Made by a program: the position numbers and the translations under genes. DNA of 5,769 nucleotides from Chloroflexota bacterium (GTDB lineage: Bacteria > Chloroflexota > Anaerolineae > Anaerolineales > UBA4823). Where the stretch lies: contig JAUWLJ010000153.1 of the NCBI GenBank assembly GCA_030613705.1, forward strand, positions 1 to 5,769. The letters run 5' to 3'. The notes below the pieces were generated by a model, which was not told the DNA's origin, did no database searches, and saw only the letters and a list, made by a program, of their open reading frames with translations. Of this stretch, positions 1 to 4,645 are shown one piece after another (positions within the stretch are counted from its first letter, which is position 1; the number at the start of each line of letters is the position of its first letter).

Positions 1-1
1 A

Positions 2-721
2 GTATTCACCTCACAAGGAGAAAGTTTTCGTGGCTCAATTTTGCTAACCAAAGCTTCCGGGCATGTCCATGGCAGTCAGGTCAACGATTTGAAGCGGGAC
101 GATTCCAATATTGAAGTGCGCCTGGATGCACGCACGGCGGATGCTGATCAAACCCGTGATCTGGGGATACAGGTTGGGGATTTTGTGGCATTTGATCCCC
201 GAGTGGAGGTAGTTAATGGCTTCATCCGCTCACGCCATTTGGACGATAAGGCCTGTGTTGCCTGTATCTGCGCCGCGATCAAATCTATCCACGAAGCTGG
301 ATTGCAGCCTGCCCAAACAACAACTTTTCACATCAGTAATTATGAGGAAGTTGGGCATGGAGCTGCTTCCGGGTTCCCAGCAAACCTGGCTGAGCTAGTC
401 GCCATAGATATGGCTGCGGTGGGTGAGGGTCAAACTTCAGATGAATTCCACGCTACGTTATGTGTCAAAGATTCTGGCGGTCCATACCACCATGGGTTGA
501 ACCAAAAAATGCGCCAATTGGCTGAAAAATTCCAGATTCCACATAAAGTGGACATATACTCGTATTATGGTTCTGATGGCGAAGCATACTGGCGGGCTGG
601 CGGTGATGTGGCGGTTGCACTGATCGGACCTGGTGTGGATGCATCTCACAATTATGAACGCACCCACACAGAGGCATTAATCGCCACCACACAATGGTTG
701 ATAGCCTATTTATTGAGTTGA
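2..721 (+). CDS. M42-family metallo-aminopeptidase, 5'-truncated by the window edge
   Basis: This is the C-terminal part of a cytoplasmic dinuclear-metal (Zn/Co) aminopeptidase of the M42 (FrvX/TET) family. The frame is open from base 2, and 239 residues are visible of about 350 usual. In visible-residue numbers, HLDDK (79-83) carries the metal-bridging Asp. NYEEVGHGA (113-121) carries the catalytic Glu115 and the ligand Glu116. VAIDMA (133-138) carries a ligand Asp, and ERTHTEA (219-225) the last His ligand. The first His ligand would lie off the left edge. The stretches KDSGGPYHHGL, YGSDGEA and GVDASHNYERTH resemble the M42 subfamily that accompanies N-acetylglutaminylglutamine amide (NAGGN) osmoprotectant genes in other bacteria. 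No NAGGN synthesis partner is visible here, so general peptide trimming is equally possible. The TTG at 41 is not a start: it lies inside the conserved FRGSILLTKASGHVHG region. Family call is firm; the subfamily is from memory. Confidence 0.9.
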   Translation, partial: VFTSQGESFRGSILLTKASGHVHGSQVNDLKRDDSNIEVRLDARTADADQTRDLGIQVGDFVAFDPRVEVVNGFIRSRHLDDKACVACICAAIKSIHEAGLQPAQTTTFHISNYEEVGHGAASGFPANLAELVAIDMAAVGEGQTSDEFHATLCVKDSGGPYHHGLNQKMRQLAEKFQIPHKVDIYSYYGSDGEAYWRAGGDVAVALIGPGVDASHNYERTHTEALIATTQWLIAYLLS

Positions 722-806
722 GCTCTGAAAGAGTTTTCATCGCTCTTCTCCCTGTTTTTTGGCTTGAGGCGGAAGCTATTGACATCTATATTTCGAGAAG
801 TTGACC

Positions 807-1805
807 ATGCTGCTTGATGCTGCTTTACCTCCCACACCTCTCTCGAAGGTGCCATCCATCGCGCTTGAAGCGGAGGCGTTGGGATTCAATGCCTTATGGT
901 CTTCAGAAACTATCCACAACCCATTTTTACCAGGTGCCTTGGTCGCGGAGCACACGACGCGCTTAAATTATGGGACAGCAGTGGCTGTATCATTTGCACG
1001 CAGCCCCGCGACGATGGCTTACGCAGCCTGGGATCTTGCGCAAGCCTCCAAGGGGCGTTTTATCTTGGGGTTAGGGACCCAGGTTAAGGCCCACATTGAA
1101 CGCAGGTTTGGTATGCCCTGGCCAGATTCGCCTTTGAATAAATTGCGGGAACAGATCGCTGCCGTGCGTGCCCTCTGGCATACCTGGCAGACGGGAGAGA
1201 GGCTCAACTTTCGTGGGGATTATTACAAGCTGACATTGATGTCACCCTTCTTCAATCCCGGACCGATTGGTTACTCTGAAATTCCGATCTATATCGCTGG
1301 AGTAAACTCAGGCATGGCTCGGCTGGCAGGGGAGGTCGCCGATGGTTTTCTCGTGCATCCGTTTCACAGCCCCCAATACTTGGCAGAAGTGATCCTTCCG
1401 GCGATTGAAGCGGGAGCTATTAATACTGGTCGTAAGCGGCAGGAAATATCGATATCTGTGGCAGCTTTTATCATTTCCGACCCGGAAGAAAGAGAATTTG
1501 CCCGCCAGCAGATCGCCTTTTATGCCTCAACGCCTTCCTACCGACCAGTGATGGCTCTGCATGGTTGGAAGGAGCAGGCGGAAAACTTGTCTACCTTGGC
1601 TGCGCGTGGAAAATGGGCCGAGATGCCTGAGATCATCAGTGATGATATGCTGGCTGTCTTCACGTCATTAGCCTCCTCCAACGCTCTTGCGGCGACGCTG
1701 AAAGAACGTTACCATGATATCGCCGACCGCCTTAACTTATATAAGCCATTTATACCAGGAGAAAGAGATTCCTTTTGGCAAGGCCTCATAAATGCGTGGT
1801 CATAA
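807..1805 (+). CDS. LLM-class (luciferase-like) F420-dependent oxidoreductase, MSMEG_2256-like
   Basis: A complete 332-residue TIM-barrel flavin/F420 oxidoreductase of the bacterial luciferase-like superfamily. The whole length matches my memory of the TIGR03617-type family: an EAEALGFNALWSSET strand-helix near 21-35, GTAVAVSFARSP (56-67), GRFILGLGTQVKAHIERRFG (83-102), ERLNFRGDYYKLTLMSPFFNPGP (131-153) and IAGVNSGMARLAGEVADGF (163-181). Such enzymes transfer hydride between a deazaflavin (F420) or FMN and an organic substrate. The substrate here is unknown, and cofactor choice is inferred from the family only. I chose ATG 807 over the in-frame TTG 801 because the purine-rich GAGAAG (795-800) sits 6 nt before the ATG but would abut the TTG, and the family usually begins close to this point. 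It follows the peptidase by 85 bp on the same strand. No signal peptide or membrane segment is seen, so it should be cytoplasmic. Confidence 0.88.
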   Translation: MLLDAALPPTPLSKVPSIALEAEALGFNALWSSETIHNPFLPGALVAEHTTRLNYGTAVAVSFARSPATMAYAAWDLAQASKGRFILGLGTQVKAHIERRFGMPWPDSPLNKLREQIAAVRALWHTWQTGERLNFRGDYYKLTLMSPFFNPGPIGYSEIPIYIAGVNSGMARLAGEVADGFLVHPFHSPQYLAEVILPAIEAGAINTGRKRQEISISVAAFIISDPEEREFARQQIAFYASTPSYRPVMALHGWKEQAENLSTLAARGKWAEMPEIISDDMLAVFTSLASSNALAATLKERYHDIADRLNLYKPFIPGERDSFWQGLINAWS

Positions 1806-1831
1806 GGCGAATTTGTTCTGTATGTCTGGGA

Positions 1832-1837
1832 TATAAT
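1832..1837 (+). promoter_or_regulatory. -10 box upstream of pcm
   Basis: A perfect TATAAT lies 28 bp before the pcm start codon. A transcript starting about 7 nt downstream (near 1844) would have a leader of roughly 22 nt. No good -35 box exists at 15-18 bp spacing, and the bases before the hexamer (TGGGA) are only partly like an extended -10. pcm may therefore be transcribed alone, apart from the oxidoreductase 60 bp upstream. The match is exact for -10 only, so this is a moderate call. Confidence 0.45.
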
Positions 1838-1865
1838 CGAAGGGGATTATTGAAGAACAAAACCG

Positions 1866-2537
1866 ATGGACAAAGAAGTAAATTACGAGTCTGAGCGCCA
1901 GCGTATGGTGGATGAGCAATTGCTGAGCCGCGATATCACGGACAAGCGCGTCTTAGAAGCTATGCGCCAGGTGCCTCGCCATCTCTTCGTCCCTGAAGAA
2001 CACCGCCATCTGGCTTATAGTGATTGCCCATTGCCAATCGGTCAAAACCAGACCATATCTCAGCCATATATTGTCGCTTTAATGACCCAGATGCTTGCTC
2101 TTGAGGGCCAAGAATCCGTGTTGGAAATCGGCACCGGTTCTGGGTACCAGGCAGCTGTGTTGTCTTTGGTAGCTAGAGAAGTACATACTGTTGAGCGTCA
2201 CGAAAATTTAGCCAAACGAGCGCTCAAATCTATTAACAATCTCAATATCAAGAATATTACTGTACATATAGGGGATGGCACGCGAGGTTGGCTGGAGAAC
2301 GCCCCATATAATGCCATCCTCACTACGGCTGCTGCACCCAAAGTCCCCAAACCGCTCCTCGATCAGCTCGCTGATGGAGGTCGCTTGGTTATTCCAGTTG
2401 GGGGCAGGATGGGTCAATACCTGGAAAGCTGGCACCGGGAAGGCAAGAATTTTCGACATCAACAGACTGTCGCGGTGGAGTTTGTGCCTTTGCACGGCAA
2501 ATATGGATGCAAGGATGACACCTGGGATTGGTTGTAA
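1866..2537 (+). CDS. pcm: Protein-L-isoaspartate O-methyltransferase
   Basis: A complete 223-residue cytoplasmic repair enzyme. It transfers a methyl group from S-adenosylmethionine to the alpha-carboxyl of L-isoaspartyl residues in aged proteins, starting their conversion back to aspartate. The N-terminal helix RMVDEQLLSRDITDKRVLEAM (13-33) and VPRHLFVP (36-43) are typical. The substrate/active-site segment is PIGQNQTISQPYIVALM (57-73). SAM motif I is VLEIGTGSGYQ (85-95), the acidic ribose-binding residue is in VHTVER (106-111), then GDGTRGW (136-142), YNAILTTAAAP (148-158) and GGRLVIPVG (171-179). The C-terminal VEFVPLHGKYG (204-214) also fits. ATG 1866 is the first start after an in-frame TGA at 1851. 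Its ribosome site is weak: purine-rich GAAGAA (1852-1857) lies 8 nt upstream. Length and motifs are normal, with no sign of damage. It faces rnj tail to tail. Confidence 0.96.
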   Translation: MDKEVNYESERQRMVDEQLLSRDITDKRVLEAMRQVPRHLFVPEEHRHLAYSDCPLPIGQNQTISQPYIVALMTQMLALEGQESVLEIGTGSGYQAAVLSLVAREVHTVERHENLAKRALKSINNLNIKNITVHIGDGTRGWLENAPYNAILTTAAAPKVPKPLLDQLADGGRLVIPVGGRMGQYLESWHREGKNFRHQQTVAVEFVPLHGKYGCKDDTWDWL

Positions 2538-2605
2538 GCGCCGGTTTTTGCCCCAACAATGAAAACGATCGCTTCCAGCACCTCAAAAATAAGCTGCACA
2601 AAGGA

Positions 2606-2635
2606 AACGAGACGGCAAGTTCTTGCCGTCTCGTT
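2606..2635. terminator. Shared hairpin terminator between convergent pcm and rnj
   Basis: The arms AACGAGACGGCAA and TTGCCGTCTCGTT form a perfect 13-bp stem with a GTTC loop, placed in the 118-bp gap between the two stop codons. On the minus strand the stem is followed by TTCCTTTG, a moderate U-rich tail, so it should end rnj transcripts. On the plus strand the tail is poor (ATGAAC), so for pcm it may act mostly as a 3' RNA-stabilising stem. The position between converging genes supports a bidirectional role. Confidence 0.72.
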
Positions 2636-2655
2636 ATGAACATGACAAACCAAGA

Positions 2656-4296
2656 TTATAGGCGATTGATTGTGACAAAAACCATCGGCCGACGCTTGGT
2701 TTCATTGTAAAAGAAGGCCCTGATAGATTGCTCAATATCGTTCTGGATATTCCCATTCCCCCGGTTGATAGTATCAGTGATCTGGTTTCTAGCGTCTGCT
2801 AACAAATTCTTGGCATCCCGCTTGTAAATAAATCCGCGTGTGATGATCTCGGGTTCCTCGATAAGGCGACCGCTGCTCTTCTCCAGAACCAGGCTGATGA
2901 CCACGATCCCATCCCTGGCTAATGCTTCCCGCTCGCGGACTACGCTCGGGCCAACTTCACCGACTCGTGAACCATCAACGAAAACATAACCACCAGGTAC
3001 ACGATCGCCTAAACTCAAATTCCCATTTTCAAATTCAACCACCTGCCCATTTTCGATCACCGCGATGTTCTCCTCTGCTATACCTAACTCTTGAGCTATC
3101 GTGGCATGCTGTTTCAAATGACGTAGTTCGCCGTGGATAGGAATGAAGTATTTCGGTTTGACCAAATGGATCAACAACTTCATCTCTTCCTGGCTGGCAT
3201 GCCCGGATACATGGACAGGGGCGATCGGTTCATAGATCACGTTCGCCCCTCTACGGAACATGCGGTTGATAGTCCGGTAAATGCTTTCCTCGTTCCCCGG
3301 GATCGGGTGGGAGGAGAGAACCACCGTGTCGCCAGGGATAATATCAAACTGGCGGTTCGTGCCGGTAGAAAGACGGCCAAGAATAGAAGATGGTTCCCCT
3401 TGAGTTCCCGTTGACATGAGCACAACTTGTGCCGGGTTCATCTTCAGGGCTGTGTCGATATTCACCTGCAGTCCCTCAGGGATCTTCAAGTAACCTAGTT
3501 TTTGCGCCATTTTCGCGTTCTCGACCATGCTGATTCCCGCGAATGCCACTTTTCGGTTGTGACGTTGAGCTGCATTTACAACTTGCTGCATGCGTGAAAT
3601 TAAAGAAGCGAAGCTGGCGATAATGATTCTACCTTCGGCTTTGCTGAATACCTGATCGAAAGCTGGATCGATCACTCGTTCAGAAGGTGTCCAGCCGGGT
3701 TTATCAGCATTGGTCGAATCAGCCAACAATGCCAACACTCCCCGACCGGAAAACTCACCTAACTTTGCGTAATCAGTCGGCCAGCCATCCACTGGAGTGT
3801 GATCAAATTTGTAATCACCGGAATGAACAACCAAGCCTGCGGGAGTTGTGATCCCCAATCCGACACCATCGGGTATTGAGTGGCAGACATGGAAGAATTC
3901 AACCTCGAAGGGACCAATTTGAACTTGGTCACCAGCCTTCACAGTGTTAAGAACCGTGCGATTGAGCATTCCTCCTCGGGCGAGCTTGACTTCCAGCAAA
4001 CCCCTGGTCAATGATGTGGCATAAATGGGTGCCTGGATCTCCTCCATCACGTGACGGATAGCGCCCGTATGATCCTCATGCCCATGGGTAATGATGATGC
4101 CGCGCACTAAATGCCGCTTTTCCAGCAGATAATTGAAATCTGGGAGGATGTAATCAATTCCCAGCATGTCGTTCTCGGGAAACATGATACCTGTATCTAC
4201 TACGAGAATGTTATCCCCGTATTCATAAAGGATCATGTTTTTTCCGACTTCCCCTAGACCACCTAGAGGGACAATTCGAAATTTCTTATTACTCAT
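2656..4296 (-). CDS. rnj: Ribonuclease J (metallo-beta-lactamase/beta-CASP RNase)
   Basis: A complete 546-residue RNase J, a zinc-dependent 5'-3' exonuclease and endonuclease used for mRNA decay and RNA maturation. The length matches the family's usual size (about 550). The N-terminal LGGLGEVGKN (11-20) and DTGIMFPE (34-41) lead into the metal site: HGHEDH (71-76), His139 in CHSIPD, Asp161 in HSGDYKFD and His388 in PIHGE. The beta-CASP domain shows STGTQGEP (295-302), LSSHPIPGNE (327-336) and VSGHAS (363-368), which hold RNA-binding and catalytic elements. The C-terminal degradation domain ends in RRPMVFVTINRL. I start it at ATG 4296 because homologues begin just before the LGGLGE motif and GAGG (4311-4308) lies 11 nt upstream. 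An in-frame GTG 4332 or ATG 4329 would add 11-12 residues (EVVVDEEKII), but no ribosome site precedes them, and the strong GGAGGTG is inside that extension. Its promoter and leader are annotated separately. Confidence 0.97.
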   Translation of the reverse strand: MSNKKFRIVPLGGLGEVGKNMILYEYGDNILVVDTGIMFPENDMLGIDYILPDFNYLLEKRHLVRGIIITHGHEDHTGAIRHVMEEIQAPIYATSLTRGLLEVKLARGGMLNRTVLNTVKAGDQVQIGPFEVEFFHVCHSIPDGVGLGITTPAGLVVHSGDYKFDHTPVDGWPTDYAKLGEFSGRGVLALLADSTNADKPGWTPSERVIDPAFDQVFSKAEGRIIIASFASLISRMQQVVNAAQRHNRKVAFAGISMVENAKMAQKLGYLKIPEGLQVNIDTALKMNPAQVVLMSTGTQGEPSSILGRLSTGTNRQFDIIPGDTVVLSSHPIPGNEESIYRTINRMFRRGANVIYEPIAPVHVSGHASQEEMKLLIHLVKPKYFIPIHGELRHLKQHATIAQELGIAEENIAVIENGQVVEFENGNLSLGDRVPGGYVFVDGSRVGEVGPSVVREREALARDGIVVISLVLEKSSGRLIEEPEIITRGFIYKRDAKNLLADARNQITDTINRGNGNIQNDIEQSIRAFFYNETKRRPMVFVTINRL

Positions 4297-4298
4297 TA

Positions 4299-4327
4299 TT
4301 ATTTTTTCCTCATCTACAACCACCTCC
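4299..4327 (-). other. Strong Shine-Dalgarno plus 4-codon leader ORF before rnj
   Basis: GGAGGTG (4327-4321) is the best ribosome-binding sequence in the window. It lies 26 nt before the rnj ATG, too far to serve it directly, but 9 nt (counted from GGAGG) before an ATG at 4313. That ATG opens Met-Arg-Lys-Lys-stop (4313-4299), out of frame with rnj. A second TAA follows at once and shares its last base with the rnj ATG. Ribosomes ending on the mini-ORF would thus be placed at the rnj start. Whether it is translated is inference; a mere standby site or unused in-frame upstream start is possible. Confidence 0.4.
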
Positions 4328-4331
4328 ATCA

Positions 4332-4346
4332 CAGATATCTTATCTG
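4332..4346 (-). repeat. Small hairpin in the rnj leader, just before the strong Shine-Dalgarno
   Basis: CAGATA and TATCTG form a 6-bp stem with a 3-nt loop (AGA on the minus strand), 4 nt upstream of the GGAGGTG. It would sit in the roughly 60-nt leader of a transcript from the nearby promoter. It could modulate mRNA stability or ribosome access; the stem is AT-rich and short, so this is only a possibility. Confidence 0.3.
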
Positions 4347-4362
4347 GATAAAAGTGGATTGA

Positions 4363-4390
4363 AATATATTTTGTTGAAAATGATGTTCAA
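4363..4390 (-). promoter_or_regulatory. Probable promoter of rnj
   Basis: On the minus strand, TTGAAC (4390-4385) and TATATT (4368-4363) are separated by 16 bp, matching 4 of 6 and 5 of 6 bases of the sigma-70 consensus. Transcription would begin near 4356 and give an rnj leader of about 60 nt. It lies directly downstream of an intrinsic terminator, which fits rnj being read separately from whatever lies upstream. Confidence 0.55.
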
Positions 4391-4393
4391 CAA
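4371..4393. promoter_or_regulatory. Operator-like dyad over the rnj promoter
   Basis: TTGTTGAA and TTCAACAA form a perfect 8-bp inverted repeat with a 7-bp spacer. It covers the whole -35 box and part of the -35/-10 spacer of the rnj promoter. A dimeric repressor bound here would block RNA polymerase. No regulator gene is in the window, and the sequence is unlike the HrcA CIRCE element (TTAGCACTC-N9-GAGTGCTAA). Confidence 0.4.
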
Positions 4394-4400
4394 TAATTAC

Positions 4401-4434
4401 AAAAAATGCCCCAGCAGGATTCACCGACCGGGGC
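4401..4434 (-). terminator. Intrinsic terminator upstream of rnj
   Basis: Read on the minus strand, GCCCCGGT and GCTGGGGC pair over 8 bp (two G-U wobbles) around an 11-nt loop, followed by A and six T's (4406-4401). The U-run is on the minus strand only, so it ends leftward transcripts arriving from 4532, about 105 bp before rnj begins. It is not at the end of any protein gene, which is why a small RNA or attenuator is proposed. Confidence 0.68.
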
Positions 4435-4532
4435 TTGCAATTTCTGTCCGATATCCAGGAAGATGTTGTTCTACATGGTATGCGGTATTGAATAGCAGGC
4501 CGGGGATCCGGCCGAGTGTCGAACTCGATATC
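4401..4532 (-). ncRNA. Candidate small structured RNA (about 132 nt) between groEL and rnj
   Basis: A strong promoter (-10 at 4540-4545) predicts a 5' end near G4532, and an intrinsic terminator ends at 4401, so the unit is bounded on both sides and holds no sensible ORF. Seen structure: the 5' end GATATC (4532-4527) can pair with a second GATATC (4455-4450) and close a multiloop. Inside it are CGAGT/ACTCG (4527-4513, loop of 5), GGCCGG/CCGGCC (4513-4498, loop ATCC) and a weaker ATGT/ACAT (4476-4463); neighbouring stems share a base, so not all pairs form at once. The terminator hairpin follows after about 15 unpaired bases. I do not recognise the family: it lacks the SRP RNA tetraloop region, tmRNA and tRNA ends, and known riboswitch signatures. 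It could instead be a prematurely ended leader of rnj. Function unknown. Confidence 0.5.
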
Positions 4533-4533
4533 A

Positions 4534-4555
4534 GGAGCCATTTTAGCATGGCTCC
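4534..4555. promoter_or_regulatory. Operator-like inverted repeat centred on the small-RNA -10 box
   Basis: GGAGCCAT and ATGGCTCC form a perfect 8-bp inverted repeat separated by 6 bp. It brackets and overlaps the extended -10 element (TGCTAAAAT on the minus strand) of the strong promoter. It lies upstream of the predicted start point, so it acts as DNA, not as an RNA hairpin, if it acts at all: the layout of a repressor site. No cognate regulator is visible. Confidence 0.42.
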
Positions 4556-4568
4556 ATCACTTTGTCAA
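4540..4568 (-). promoter_or_regulatory. Strong sigma-70-type promoter after groEL
   Basis: On the minus strand an exact TTGACA (4568-4563) is followed after 17 bp by TAAAAT (4545-4540), with a TG one base before the -10 (extended -10). This is the closest match to the consensus in the window. The first two bases of the -35 box lie in the U-tract of the groEL terminator. The predicted start is about 4532. The next leftward protein gene, rnj, is some 240 bp away with a terminator in between. Confidence 0.68.
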
Positions 4569-4616
4569 AAGAAAAGGGCGAGGCAGACCGTATTGAGCTC
4601 GGCCAGGCCTCGCCTT
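4567..4616 (-). terminator. Intrinsic terminator of groEL
   Basis: Thirty bases after the groEL stop codon, AAGGCGAGGC and GCCTCGCC plus flanking bases pair over 9-10 bp; inner CCG/CGG pairing can extend the stem. The minus-strand sequence then continues CC-TTTTCTTTT (4575-4567), a good U-tract. This ends groEL transcription before rnj and marks the two as separate units. Confidence 0.8.
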
Positions 4617-4645
4617 GATTGGAATAAAAATCAATTAGCTATAGG

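Noticed and set aside
723..760. Possible terminator after the M42 peptidase gene (AAGAG/CTCTT and a run of six T's)
   Set aside because: The stem is only 5 bp and AT-rich, and 7 bases separate it from the T-run; too weak to call.
764..792. Promoter-like TTGAGG-17-TATATT before the LLM oxidoreductase, and an exact TTGACA at 779-784
   Set aside because: The TTGAGG/TATATT start point would fall at about 799, leaving only about 7 nt before the ATG and cutting off the ribosome site. The TTGACA has no -10 at proper spacing before the gene.
4296..4332. In-frame GTG 4332 / ATG 4329 as the rnj start
   Set aside because: No Shine-Dalgarno precedes them, the strong GGAGGTG would be inside the coding region, and homologues begin near ATG 4296.
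4401..4479. tRNA-like 3' end on the minus strand (GGTCGGTGAATCC followed by TGCTGGGGCA)
   Set aside because: No matching 5' acceptor strand, D-arm or anticodon arm lies about 70 nt upstream, and the GGGGC pairs with the nearby GCCCC as a terminator.
4401..4532. SRP RNA, 6S RNA, cobalamin or T-box identity for the structured RNA
   Set aside because: The diagnostic conserved sequences (SRP apical loop, T-box TGG motif, B12 box) are absent, and the length and fold do not match 6S RNA; only a covariance search could exclude a divergent member.
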